NCBI RefSeq assembly: GCF_900109935.1
Contig: NZ_FOBV01000002.1
Span: 310,001 to 374,000, forward strand
DNA length: 64,000 bases
Source of the DNA: Chryseobacterium taichungense
GTDB lineage: Bacteria; Bacteroidota; Bacteroidia; Flavobacteriales; Weeksellaceae
Direction of reading: 5' to 3'
In this document: piece after piece, positions 48,355-56,928 of the stretch
Layout of the letters: every line of letters starts with the position of its first letter
Numbering within the stretch: position 1 is the first letter of the stretch
Translations under genes and position numbers: made by a program
Notes under the pieces: generated by a model
Database searches by the model: none
What the model was told of the DNA's origin: nothing
The model's input: the letters and a program-made list of their open reading frames with translations, nothing else

Positions 48355-49390
48355 CAGTAAGCAGCATCCGCACAGAAGATACAATCCGCTTTTGGACGAA
48401 TGGATTTTGGTTTCTCCCCAACGCGCCAAAAGGCCTTGGCAGGGACAGACTGAAAAACCTGTAGAAGCAAAGCTTCCGCAATATGATCCGGAATGCTATC
48501 TGTGTTCAGGAAATGTTCGGGTGAATGGTCAGAGAAATCCGGATTATAAAGGGGTGTATGTTTTTAATAATGATTTTGGCTCTTTGCTCAATGAAAAAGT
48601 CGAATTCTCTGAGGATCATTCAGATTTTTTTTCTCTTAAGCCGGAACGCGGAATCAACAGGGTAATCTGTTTCTCAGAAAACCATAGCTTGACATTACCT
48701 GAAATGGAGGGTGAAGATATTAAAAACGTTGTGGATACCTGGCAACAACAATATGAGGAACTTGGAAGTGAAGATTTTATCAACCACGTTCAGATTTTCG
48801 AAAATAAAGGACAGGTCATGGGTTGCAGCAATCCTCATCCGCACGGACAAATATGGGCGCAATCATCTATTCCGTCTGCAGTGGTTAGAACTCAGGAAAA
48901 TTTAAGGTTTTATTTTAAGAAAACCGGAAGATCACTTTTAGAGGACTACCTAAAAAAGGAATTGGAAGCTCGTGAAAGGATTATTCTGGAAAACGAAAGT
49001 TTTGTGGCGCTGGTTCCTTTCTGGGCGGTATGGCCTTACGAAACCATGATTATCAGCAAAAGAAAAATAGGTAATCTGCTTCAGTTTTCGGAAGAGGAGA
49101 AAATATTATTTGCAGAAATTATCAAAGATCTTACAACGAAGTATGATAATCTTTTTGAGATATCATTTCCGTATTCGGCGGGCATTCACCAATCTCCGAC
49201 AGATGGACTGGAGCATCCCGAATGGCATTTTCATATGCATTTTTATCCACCGTTGCTTCGAAGTGCTGAGGTGAAAAAATTTATGGTAGGCTACGAAATG
49301 CTTGCCGAAGCACAAAGAGACATAACTCCCGAACAGAGCGCAGAAATCCTGAAGAATCTTTCAACAGTACATTATAAATTGAGATATTAG
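48338..49390 (+). CDS. galT: Galactose-1-phosphate uridylyltransferase
   Basis: 350 residues. HIT-superfamily GalT with RRYNPLLDEWILVSPQRAKRPW, the zinc-type CYLC motif, the active site NPHPHGQIWA (central His is the uridylylated residue) and WHFHMHFYPPLLRS near the C-terminus. It exchanges UMP between UDP-glucose and galactose 1-phosphate (Leloir pathway). The ATG lies inside the end of galK. galE is not in this window. Confidence 0.96.
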   Translation: MSSAFDSKQHPHRRYNPLLDEWILVSPQRAKRPWQGQTEKPVEAKLPQYDPECYLCSGNVRVNGQRNPDYKGVYVFNNDFGSLLNEKVEFSEDHSDFFSLKPERGINRVICFSENHSLTLPEMEGEDIKNVVDTWQQQYEELGSEDFINHVQIFENKGQVMGCSNPHPHGQIWAQSSIPSAVVRTQENLRFYFKKTGRSLLEDYLKKELEARERIILENESFVALVPFWAVWPYETMIISKRKIGNLLQFSEEEKILFAEIIKDLTTKYDNLFEISFPYSAGIHQSPTDGLEHPEWHFHMHFYPPLLRSAEVKKFMVGYEMLAEAQRDITPEQSAEILKNLSTVHYKLRY

Positions 49391-49406
49391 AATTTTTAAA
49401 AAAATA

Positions 49407-49430
49407 AGAGAGCTCTAAACAGGGCTCTCT
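49407..49430 (-). terminator. Terminator between galT and the DUF2383 gene
   Basis: Stem AGAGAGC / GCTCTCT with a 10-base loop. The T-run (seven T) lies on the minus-strand side, so it mainly serves the DUF2383 gene, but it is 17 bases after galT and may help end both. Confidence 0.72.
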
Positions 49431-49457
49431 TACTTCAATGATATTATCTAATAGTCA

Positions 49458-49907
49458 TTAATTTAATTCTTCCAGATTTTCAAATCTTGCATAAGAAGAT
49501 TTCAGATGATGAAGATGGTCAGAAACGACTTGTGAGCTTTCCGGGCAAAGATCTCCGCTGTCTAATGCATCTTCATATGCATTAATCGCTGCTTTTTCTC
49601 CAAAAACAACATTTTCAAGTGTAGATTCATCTTTGTTTCCAGTGAATGAATTTTTAACATCAATCCATGCTCTGTGAACAGCTCCGGCAGTACTTGTCGT
49701 ATTATCTGCTTCACCTCCGCGTTCATTGATAAGTCTGACAAGATCAGATTTCATGGTTTGAGACTGAGAGACCATTTGATCATAATCGTTTTTTAACGCA
49801 GAATGGGTATCCCATACTTTGTCTTCAACTTTAGAAAATCCTTCAATTCTGTCATTCGTAATGTTCAGTAAATCGTTTAGTACTGAAACCGTTTTTTCGT
49901 TGTTCAT
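49458..49907 (-). CDS. DUF2383 / PA2169-type four-helix-bundle protein
   Basis: 149 residues, fully helical, ferritin-like. NDLLNITNDRIEGFSKVEDKV, VRLINERGGEADNTTSTAGAVHRAWIDVK and EKAAINAYEDALDSG are typical of the DUF2383 family. No signal peptide. Biochemical role is unknown; homologs are often linked to stress. It is transcribed away from the carotenoid operon, to which it is divergent. Confidence 0.88.
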   Translation of the reverse strand: MNNEKTVSVLNDLLNITNDRIEGFSKVEDKVWDTHSALKNDYDQMVSQSQTMKSDLVRLINERGGEADNTTSTAGAVHRAWIDVKNSFTGNKDESTLENVVFGEKAAINAYEDALDSGDLCPESSQVVSDHLHHLKSSYARFENLEELN

Positions 49908-50024
49908 ATTAAATTTTTTATTGGTGTCCCTTGTATTTTACAATAAGCATGCCTTCTCACGTTAATTTTATTTAAAATTTAAAATAAAATGTTTGGCATA
50001 AAAAATGATGATGGTTTATAGTTA

Positions 50025-50060
50025 TACTAAAATTTTATCAATTAGTATATTTATCAATTA
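50025..50060 (+). promoter_or_regulatory. Candidate operator region of the carotenoid operon
   Basis: Inverted repeat TACTAA-N11-TTAGTA (50025-50047) overlaps two direct copies of TTATCAATTA (50035-50044 and 50051-50060), 11 bases upstream of the marR-type ATG. Dyads of this size are usual MarR targets; the link is inferred. Confidence 0.4.
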
Positions 50061-50071
50061 AATTCAATATC

Positions 50072-50740
50072 ATGAATTACAGAATGACAAAAGAAGTCAT
50101 TGATCTTCTTGAACAGTTTGAAATCGAAAATACCGAAAGCTATTACCCAGCCAACATCAGTGGTTTTAAAGAATGGCTTTGTGATAAATCTTCATTTGAA
50201 AACAAACAAAAAGAAGAGCCATACTGGGAAGGAAAAGAAAATGGAAGAACTCCCGAAAGTGCTATAAGCACATTATTAGTCCATGTAAACCGATACGCTA
50301 AGACTTATTCCAAGTCTGCTATTTCAGATTCCGATTTTACCACGCAGGAAGATTTTATTTATCTTATTAATCTTAAGGCGTTCGGTAAAATGACGAAAAT
50401 GGAGCTGATCAAAAAAAACATCCATGATAAGCCTGTAGGAATGCTCATTATTACAAGACTTCTGAAGCAAGGCTGGATTGAACAGGCAGAATCTGATATC
50501 GACAAAAGAAATAAAATCATATCCATCTCAGAAAAAGGAAAAGAAGCCCTTGAGAGACAAATGAAAAAGATAAGGGAAGCTACCGACATCGTTGCCGGAA
50601 ATCTTACCTATCATGAAAAAATGGAACTCATCAGGATCCTTAATAAATTGGATCGCTTTCATTATCCCATCTTTTCCAGAAATATCGACAGCAAAGATCT
50701 GATCAAAACCGTTTACGAAGAATACTCATTTAAAAATTAA
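50072..50740 (+). CDS. MarR-family regulator of the carotenoid operon
   Basis: 222 residues, longer than the usual ~150, with an N-terminal extension of about 70 residues. The winged helix is at about 110-170 with KMTKMELIKKNI, MLIITRLLKQGWIEQ and the wing SDIDKRNKIISISEKG. It is the first gene of the operon, 2 bases before crtI, which makes control of pigment synthesis by this protein likely. The ligand or signal is unknown. Confidence 0.88.
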   Translation: MNYRMTKEVIDLLEQFEIENTESYYPANISGFKEWLCDKSSFENKQKEEPYWEGKENGRTPESAISTLLVHVNRYAKTYSKSAISDSDFTTQEDFIYLINLKAFGKMTKMELIKKNIHDKPVGMLIITRLLKQGWIEQAESDIDKRNKIISISEKGKEALERQMKKIREATDIVAGNLTYHEKMELIRILNKLDRFHYPIFSRNIDSKDLIKTVYEEYSFKN

Positions 50741-50742
50741 CT

Positions 50743-52212
50743 ATGAAAAAGAAAATTGCGGTAATAGGATCAGGATTTTCGGGGCTTTCGGCTGCAGCTT
50801 ATGCTTCAAAAGAAGGTCATGAAGTACATCTTTTTGAGAAAAATAATGATCTCGGAGGAAGAGCACGAAATTTTAAAACCGAAAATGGGTATACATTCGA
50901 TATGGGTCCCAGCTGGTACTGGATGCCCGATATTATAGAATCCTTTTTTAATGATTTCGGGAAAAAAGCCTCTGACTTTTACACGCTTGTTCCATTAGAT
51001 CCGCAATTTGAAATGGTTTTCTCCGACGGAACAATGAATATTCCTCACAACTATCAGGAGATGAAAGACCTTTTTGAGAAAACAGAACCCGGAGCCGGAG
51101 ATAAGCTCGATGCATTTATGGAAGATGCACAATACAAATATGAAGTCGGAATGCAGGATTTCGTCAATAAACCCTGCCATTCATGGTTTGAATTTGTTTC
51201 ACCCAAAATAGCCAAGAGCGCTTTGAAGCTTGATCTTCTCACCAATTTTCAGCGATTTGTGCGAAAATATTTTACTCATCCAAAACTGATTGTTTTAATG
51301 GAGTTCCCTGTTATTTTTCTGGGTGCTGCACCAAAGGATATTCCTGCGTTGTACAGTTTAATGAACTACGGAGGATATAAGTTAGGGACATGGTATCCAA
51401 TGGGCGGTTTCTCAAAAATCATCGATGCAATGAAAAATATTGCAGAAGAACAGGGAGCTCATTTTTACGTCAATGCAGATGTTGAAAAGATTAATGTAAA
51501 GGATAAAAAAGCTTCTTCATTGGTGGTAAATCAGAAGGAAATTGATTTCGATATGATCATTGCTTCTTCAGATTATCATCACACCGAAACAAAACTTCTT
51601 TCTGAGAACTACAGAAACTACAATGAAGAATACTGGAAGAAAAGAGTTTTCGCTCCTTCCTGCCTGATCTTTTATCTTGGATTTAAAGAAAAAATTCCAA
51701 ATCTCAAGCATCACACCTTATTTTTTGAAAATGATCTGGATCTTCACACGGAAGAAATTTATAAGGATAAAAAATGGCCGACAAAACCTTTGTTTTACGC
51801 CTGCTGTCCTTCAAAAACCGATGATTCCGTAGCTCCGGAAAATTGTGAAAATGTTTTTCTTCTCATGCCTGTAGCGCCGGGGATTGAAGATTCCGAAGAG
51901 ATAAGAGAACGATATTTCATGGAAATGATCTTAAGATTAGAAAAGCATACAGGTGCAACCGATCTTCTGCTGAAAATCGATTATAAAAGAAGCTATTGTG
52001 TAAAAGATTTTAAAGAAGACTATAATGCTTATCAGGGGAATGCATACGGACTTGCCAACACATTGTCCCAGACCGCCGTGCTGAAGCCATCACTCAGAAA
52101 TAAAAAAATAAAGAATCTTTTCTATACGGGGCAGCTTACCGTACCCGGACCGGGTGTACCGCCATCCATCATTTCAGGAAAAATAGCTGCAAATCAAGCC
52201 AACAAAAATTGA
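50743..52212 (+). CDS. crtI: Phytoene desaturase
   Basis: 489 residues. An N-terminal FAD-binding motif IAVIGSGFSGLSAAAYA followed by DLGGRARNFKTENGYTFDMGPSWYWMP, and the C-terminal CrtI-type signature LFYTGQLTVPGPGVPPSIISGK. It converts phytoene to lycopene through successive desaturations, acting at the membrane. The following gene overlaps or abuts (crtB start 5 bases after the stop). Confidence 0.96.
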   Translation: MKKKIAVIGSGFSGLSAAAYASKEGHEVHLFEKNNDLGGRARNFKTENGYTFDMGPSWYWMPDIIESFFNDFGKKASDFYTLVPLDPQFEMVFSDGTMNIPHNYQEMKDLFEKTEPGAGDKLDAFMEDAQYKYEVGMQDFVNKPCHSWFEFVSPKIAKSALKLDLLTNFQRFVRKYFTHPKLIVLMEFPVIFLGAAPKDIPALYSLMNYGGYKLGTWYPMGGFSKIIDAMKNIAEEQGAHFYVNADVEKINVKDKKASSLVVNQKEIDFDMIIASSDYHHTETKLLSENYRNYNEEYWKKRVFAPSCLIFYLGFKEKIPNLKHHTLFFENDLDLHTEEIYKDKKWPTKPLFYACCPSKTDDSVAPENCENVFLLMPVAPGIEDSEEIRERYFMEMILRLEKHTGATDLLLKIDYKRSYCVKDFKEDYNAYQGNAYGLANTLSQTAVLKPSLRNKKIKNLFYTGQLTVPGPGVPPSIISGKIAANQANKN

Positions 52213-52217
52213 TTACT

Positions 52218-53054
52218 ATGAAAAAACTATTTGACGAACTTTCTTATAAAGTCAGTAAAGAGACTACAAAACAATATAGTACAAGCTTTTCCCTGGGAAT
52301 TTTGGCTTTGTCATCCACGATCAGAAATCCTATCTATGCCATTTACGGCTATGTACGCTTGGCAGATGAGATTGTAGACAGTTTCCATGATTATAATAAA
52401 GAAAGATTATTAAAAAAATTCAAAGAAGAAACCTTTCAGGCGTTGGAAGACCGTATCTCACTCAATCCCATACTGCAGTCGTTCCAGGAAACGATACACC
52501 GGTACAATATTGATGATAAGCTTATTCATCAGTTCTTGAAAAGCATGGAAATGGACCTTCAGAAAATCGATTATAATTCCGATCTTTACAAAGAATATAT
52601 TCTGGGTTCCGCAGAAGTGGTAGGCCTCATGTGTCTTCAAATATTTGTAAATGGTAATAGGCAACAATATGAGAACCTTAAACCATATGCGATGATTTTA
52701 GGGTCGGCTTTTCAGAAAGTCAATTTCTTAAGAGATATGAAAGATGATTATTACACGTTAGGAAGAAGCTATTTTCCCAATCTTGATATGACTTCATTTG
52801 ACAATAACGTAAAACTATCGATAGAAAAAGAGATCGAAGAAGAGTTCAGACAGGCACTGATCGGAATTAAAAAACTTCCTGCATCCTCGAGATTCGGAGT
52901 ATATCTTGCCTACAGATATTATGTTTCTTTGTTTAAAAAGATTAAGAGAAAATCGGCTCAGACCATCATGAGCGAAAGAATCAGGATATCCAACGGTGCG
53001 AAGATCTCCTTGATGATGAGCTGTTATGTTCAGTACAAAACTTCTTTTTTATAA
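52218..53054 (+). CDS. crtB: Phytoene synthase
   Basis: 278 residues from the ATG at 52218 (a TTG at 52209 overlapping the crtI stop would add three residues). Squalene/phytoene synthase fold: first Asp-rich motif in YGYVRLADEIVDS, second in FLRDMKDDYYTLGRSYFP, plus STSFSLGILALSS near the N-terminus. It condenses two geranylgeranyl diphosphates to phytoene. Order crtI-crtB-hydroxylase-cyclase gives a full pathway to zeaxanthin. Confidence 0.95.
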   Translation: MKKLFDELSYKVSKETTKQYSTSFSLGILALSSTIRNPIYAIYGYVRLADEIVDSFHDYNKERLLKKFKEETFQALEDRISLNPILQSFQETIHRYNIDDKLIHQFLKSMEMDLQKIDYNSDLYKEYILGSAEVVGLMCLQIFVNGNRQQYENLKPYAMILGSAFQKVNFLRDMKDDYYTLGRSYFPNLDMTSFDNNVKLSIEKEIEEEFRQALIGIKKLPASSRFGVYLAYRYYVSLFKKIKRKSAQTIMSERIRISNGAKISLMMSCYVQYKTSFL

Positions 53055-53076
53055 TGACATTTATACCAGTTAAAAG

Positions 53077-53532
53077 ATGAATTCCCTAATTGTAATAGCT
53101 ACTTTTTTTGTGATGGAGGGCATGACATGGCTCATTCATAAATACATTATGCACGGCCTGCTGTGGGTGCTGCACAAAGATCATCATGACCACAGCAATG
53201 ATGGACATATGGAAAAAAACGACTACTTCTTTGTGATATTTGCTGTTCCTACCATTATTCTGATGTATTACGGAACAATCAATGGCTTTAATCATTGGTT
53301 CTATATCGGATTGGGAATTGCACTCTATGGAATGGCTTACTTTTTTGTTCACGATATTTTCATTCATCAAAGAATAAAGCTGCTAAGAAATACTGAAAAC
53401 CCTTATCTCTTAGCGATCAGACGCGCGCATAAACAACATCATAAACATACCGGAAAGGAAGAAGGAGAATGCTTCGGATTTCTCTGGGTTCCCGTCAAAT
53501 ACTTTAAAATGTACTTCAATAAAAATAAATAA
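53077..53532 (+). CDS. crtZ: Beta-carotene hydroxylase (CrtZ type)
   Basis: 151 residues with four membrane segments and the His clusters of the di-iron fatty-acid-hydroxylase superfamily: HKYIMHGLLWVLHKDHHDH, HDIFIHQR and RAHKQHHKH. The small size and position in the operon fit CrtZ, which hydroxylates both rings of beta-carotene to give zeaxanthin. The next gene starts on the base right after its stop. Confidence 0.93.
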   Translation: MNSLIVIATFFVMEGMTWLIHKYIMHGLLWVLHKDHHDHSNDGHMEKNDYFFVIFAVPTIILMYYGTINGFNHWFYIGLGIALYGMAYFFVHDIFIHQRIKLLRNTENPYLLAIRRAHKQHHKHTGKEEGECFGFLWVPVKYFKMYFNKNK

Positions 53533-54246
53533 ATGCAGCAATACATCTACCTTCTTATCAATTTTTTCACTGTTATAATATGTTTTATTTTTTCTTTTCA
53601 TCAAAAGATAAGATTTAGTAGATATTTCAGTCCGTTTCTTACTGCCTCACTGATCGTCGGTGCTGTATTTGTAGCATGGGATGCCTGGTTTACCAAAATA
53701 GGAGTGTGGTGGTTTAATGATAAATACCTTTTGGGAATACGATTATTCGGGCTACCGCTTGAAGAATTGCTTTTTTTTATCTGTATTCCTTTCGCCTGTA
53801 TTTTTACCTATTATTGTCTGGATAAATTTTTTAAGCTCGACTGGAAACCTCTTCCCCAAAAGATTTTCGTCTTAATAAGTATTTTCGGGGCATTATTGAT
53901 CAGTTCCTGGTTCTGTGACCGGATCTATACTTTTATCACTTTTCTGTCAACAGGATGCAGCCTCTCTATCCTGTATTTTATTTTGAAAGTAAAATGGATT
54001 GGAAAAGTATCCTTCGTATATCTGCTGCTGATGCCCGGATTTTTAATGGTAAATGGAATTCTTACCGGCACCGGCCTGGAATCTCCTATTGTCAATTACA
54101 ATCCTGAACATTTTATTGGATTAAGAATTTTAACGATCCCTGTTGAAGATGTCGTTTATGGCTATGAACTGATTCTTTGGAATGTTTTTCTCTTCGAATT
54201 GTTTAGAAAGAATGAAGAAAAAACTGTTGTTGAAGTGGAAGCCTGA
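53533..54246 (+). CDS. Lycopene cyclase, fused CrtYcd type
   Basis: 237 residues, membrane protein with about seven hydrophobic helices. It contains two lycopene-cyclase-type repeats, each with the conserved Pro-Glu motif: LPLEELLFFIC in the first half and IPVEDVVYGYELI in the second. This is the c/d-type cyclase family with both halves fused in one chain, rather than the FAD-dependent CrtY. It forms the rings of beta-carotene. It is the last gene of the operon; the repeat-rich gap follows. Confidence 0.9.
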   Translation: MQQYIYLLINFFTVIICFIFSFHQKIRFSRYFSPFLTASLIVGAVFVAWDAWFTKIGVWWFNDKYLLGIRLFGLPLEELLFFICIPFACIFTYYCLDKFFKLDWKPLPQKIFVLISIFGALLISSWFCDRIYTFITFLSTGCSLSILYFILKVKWIGKVSFVYLLLMPGFLMVNGILTGTGLESPIVNYNPEHFIGLRILTIPVEDVVYGYELILWNVFLFELFRKNEEKTVVEVEA

Positions 54247-54315
54247 TTCCAATACGTTTAAATCATATTTGAACAGTTAATACAATGGACCGCTGCCATT
54301 CCGCAATAGTGCGGA

Positions 54316-54915
54316 CAGGTATTTAAGCTCATCGATGAGGTTTTTTAATGTTTCCGATATGTAGCTAACCTTTCTGGAATGATAAGGAACATCTCTAACA
54401 GGTTATAGAACCTATCTGTTGCTATAAATACTACCTCCAAACGATCAAATAACGTCTCACGATACGTTATACAACCCCAAAATACACGTTCTGAACCCCG
54501 CCGGACAGGTCGCTGACGTCTCGCGATACGTTATACAACCCCAAAATACACGTTCTGAACCCCGCCGGACAGGTCGCTGACGTCTCGAGATACGTTATAT
54601 AACCCCAAAATATACGTGCTGAACCTCGCCGGACAGGTAATTAACGTCATTGGATACGTTATACAACCTGTCTGTAGCAGTGAATAACGTCTCCGGATCA
54701 TCAAATGACGTGTCTAGATAGGTGAGGAACGTCTCGCGATACGTTATATGACCCAAAATACACGTCCTGAACCCCGCCGGACAGGTAATTAACGTCATCG
54801 GATAGGTTGTATAACGTATCTGTTGCGGTGAATAAAGTGTCCGGACCAGTAAACAACGTCTCTGGATATGTTGAGAACCTGTTTAGGTCTGTTTTTAATA
54901 GATATAGATACGATA
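54316..54915. repeat. Tandem array with 21-nt units and a 64-nt higher-order repeat
   Basis: From 54316 the sequence steps in units of 21 (sometimes 22) bases with a common core of the form AAC-nTCTC-nnn-ATACGTT. Three 64-base blocks are almost identical, with TACGTTAT at 54463, 54527 and 54591 and a partly changed fourth at 54655; a diverged copy restarts near 54728. The blocks carry ACCCCGCCGGACAGGT and are more GC-rich than the surroundings. There are no unique spacers and no cas genes. Short open frames on the minus strand across the array read as 7-residue repeats and are not convincing genes. Confidence 0.85.
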
Positions 54916-54987
54916 GAAACTCCACAGCCCGGTTTTATTTAATATAAAGGTGCTTGAAAATTAAAATATATTCTCCATTCAATAGAG

Positions 54988-55003
54988 GCGGGCTTTAGCC
55001 CGC
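54988..55003 (+). terminator. GC-rich palindrome, possible terminator or dispersed hairpin
   Basis: GCGGGCTTTAGCCCGC, a perfect 16-base palindrome followed by TTTTCTT. A shorter related hairpin GGCTTTAGCC lies at 55027-55036. It may end transcription from the carotenoid operon, but such GGCTTTAGCC elements also look like dispersed repeats. Confidence 0.5.
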
Positions 55004-55256
55004 TTTTCTTACCAAATACTATATTCGGCTTTAGCCAAAATTTAAATATAAACTTTATATAAATTTAAAGCCAATTCCTTTTTTACAAATACATAATTCT
55101 TTATAAATGCGAATAATGAGTTAATAAATTTACGGTATTACGTAAAATATTTAATTCTGGTTTTTATTTAATTGATTTTAAATCAATATTTTAAATATTT
55201 AGGTTGTTTTTTGGCACTTACCAGGAAAATAATATAAACCTTTAAAATATTTTATC
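55004..55256. other. AT-rich upstream region of the 55.3-62.7 kb cluster
   Basis: No gene. It contains the second GGCTTTAGCC hairpin and a perfect inverted repeat TTTACG-N6-CGTAAA at 55129-55146, about 110 bases upstream of the next start, which is a possible operator. I could not place a convincing TAnnTTTG box. Confidence 0.5.
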
Positions 55257-56195
55257 ATGAAAAAAACTAAACCCATTATCGCAGCAGCTGTTTTATCAGC
55301 ACTTATGTTTGTTTCCTGCACGAAGACTAACAAATCAGAAAATCAATCTCAGGATGCCGCACAGACTACTGCCCAGGCAAGAGCAGAATACATCGAAGTT
55401 GAGCCTAACGTAAGACTTCACGTAACCGACCTTGGTGAAGGAAAACCGGTGGTTTTAATCCACGGATATCCGGTGAGTGATGCTTCCTGGGAGTATCAGT
55501 ATCTTCCTCTAATCAAAGCAGGATACCGTGTGATCGGGATCACTTTAAGAGGATTCGGACAGTCAGATAAACCGTATGGAAAATACAATTACGATCAGTT
55601 TGCTTCTGATATCAAAACGGTTTTAGACAAATTGGATATCAAAGATGCTACGTTAGGCGGACACTCAATGGGCGGTGCTATTGCTTTGCATTATGTGGCA
55701 AAATACAACGCTGATCACGTTAGCAAATTAGCGTTATTCGCTGCTGCAGCACCTGTTCATACCAAAAAACCGGATTATCCTTATCCATTATTTACGAAAG
55801 AAGAAATCACCAAATGGGTAGACCTTGTCAGCGTAGACAGACCTGGATTACTGAACACCATTGGTGAAAGATTCGTTTTATCTCCAACTTCTGTTTCTCC
55901 TGGTATAGGTGCATGGTTAGGTGGAATCGAAATGCAGTCATCGGCGTACGCCATGGAACAGGCATTAATTGCTTTAAGAGATGAAGATCTAAGAGGCGAT
56001 CTGCCGAAAATTAAGATTCCAACGCTTATTATGCAGGCAAAACAGGACCGAATTGTGGCCTATGCTTTAGCAGAACAAATGAATAAAGCCATCAAAGGAT
56101 CTACCTTAATTCCTTTTGAAAACAGCGGACACGCATTATTCCTGGAAGAAAGAGATAAATTCAACGCAGAACTCCTTAAGTTTTTAAAACAATAA
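55257..56195 (+). CDS. Alpha/beta hydrolase, lipoprotein (haloperoxidase/esterase-like)
   Basis: 312 residues with a lipoprotein signal (lipobox FVSC, Cys about 22). The hydrolase has the oxyanion motif VVLIHGYPVSDASW, nucleophile Ser137 in GGHSMGGA, an acid Asp in MQAKQDRIVAY and His in NSGHALFLEER. It belongs to the large chloroperoxidase/arylesterase/epoxide-hydrolase-like group; the substrate cannot be told. A terminator after the gene suggests it is at least partly a separate transcription unit ahead of the following cluster. Confidence 0.85.
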   Translation: MKKTKPIIAAAVLSALMFVSCTKTNKSENQSQDAAQTTAQARAEYIEVEPNVRLHVTDLGEGKPVVLIHGYPVSDASWEYQYLPLIKAGYRVIGITLRGFGQSDKPYGKYNYDQFASDIKTVLDKLDIKDATLGGHSMGGAIALHYVAKYNADHVSKLALFAAAAPVHTKKPDYPYPLFTKEEITKWVDLVSVDRPGLLNTIGERFVLSPTSVSPGIGAWLGGIEMQSSAYAMEQALIALRDEDLRGDLPKIKIPTLIMQAKQDRIVAYALAEQMNKAIKGSTLIPFENSGHALFLEERDKFNAELLKFLKQ

Positions 56196-56204
56196 TTAGC
56201 CCCG

Positions 56205-56237
56205 ATTGCCTGTGGCTGAGGTTGCAGGCAATTTTTT
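56205..56237 (+). terminator. Rho-independent terminator after the alpha/beta hydrolase
   Basis: Stem ATTGCCTG / CAGGCAAT with a 12-base loop, then six T, 9 bases after the stop codon. Confidence 0.85.
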
Positions 56238-56280
56238 CTTCAGATCTAAAATAAAATAATTAACAACCAATAAACTTTTT

Positions 56281-56913
56281 ATGAAACCATCAACAAAACT
56301 ATTATCTCCCGACAATCATGCTCTTGTACTGATTGATTTTGAAGGCCAGATGGCATTTGCAACTAAAAGCATCGCGATCAGTGAATTGCGAAACAACGTA
56401 GCTATCATCAGTGGAGCATCCAAAATATTCAATGTTCCGACAATCGTGACAACCGTTGCCGAGCAGAGCTTTTCAGGTCCGGTTTTTCCTGAAGTTCAGG
56501 AAGCCTATCCTATGGAAACCTCAAACTATATCGACCGTACTACCATGAATACCTGGGAAGATGAAGCGGCCTACAAAGCCATTACAGGAACTAAAAAGCA
56601 GAAGCTTGTTCTTGCCGGTTTATGGACAGGCGTTTGTATCGTAGGACCTGCCTTGTCTGCACTGGAAGAAAACTATGATGTATATGTCATTACCGATGCC
56701 TGCGGCGATGTAAGCGATGAAGCCCATGAAAGAGCAGTTCAGCGTATGATCCACGCGGGTGTGAAACCTGTGACTTCCGTACAGTATCTGCTGGAACTTC
56801 AGAGAGACTGGGCGCGTCAGGAAACCTATGTAGCAGTAACCGACCTGATGAAAAAGTACGGAGGTTCTTACGGACTGGGAATTCACTATGCTCACAATAT
56901 GCTGAATCATTAA
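56281..56913 (+). CDS. Isochorismatase-superfamily cysteine hydrolase (YcaC-like)
   Basis: 210 residues, no signal peptide. The catalytic triad pattern of the family is visible: Asp in LVLIDFEGQMAF and Cys119 in GLWTGVCIVGPAL, the latter at nearly the position of the E. coli YcaC cysteine (118). A Lys is expected from the segment before DRTTMNTWEDEA. YcaC proteins are octamers of unknown physiological substrate. It lies 15 bases upstream of the porin gene. Confidence 0.85.
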   Translation: MKPSTKLLSPDNHALVLIDFEGQMAFATKSIAISELRNNVAIISGASKIFNVPTIVTTVAEQSFSGPVFPEVQEAYPMETSNYIDRTTMNTWEDEAAYKAITGTKKQKLVLAGLWTGVCIVGPALSALEENYDVYVITDACGDVSDEAHERAVQRMIHAGVKPVTSVQYLLELQRDWARQETYVAVTDLMKKYGGSYGLGIHYAHNMLNH

Positions 56914-56928
56914 TATTTGAAAATTAAA

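Noticed and set aside
54316-54915. Possible CRISPR array
   Set aside because: Units are contiguous at 21-22 bases with no unique spacers between identical repeats, and no cas genes are nearby.
54595-54925. Minus-strand open frames over the second array
   Set aside because: They are also 7-residue repeats produced by the DNA period, and two overlapping frames are equally open.
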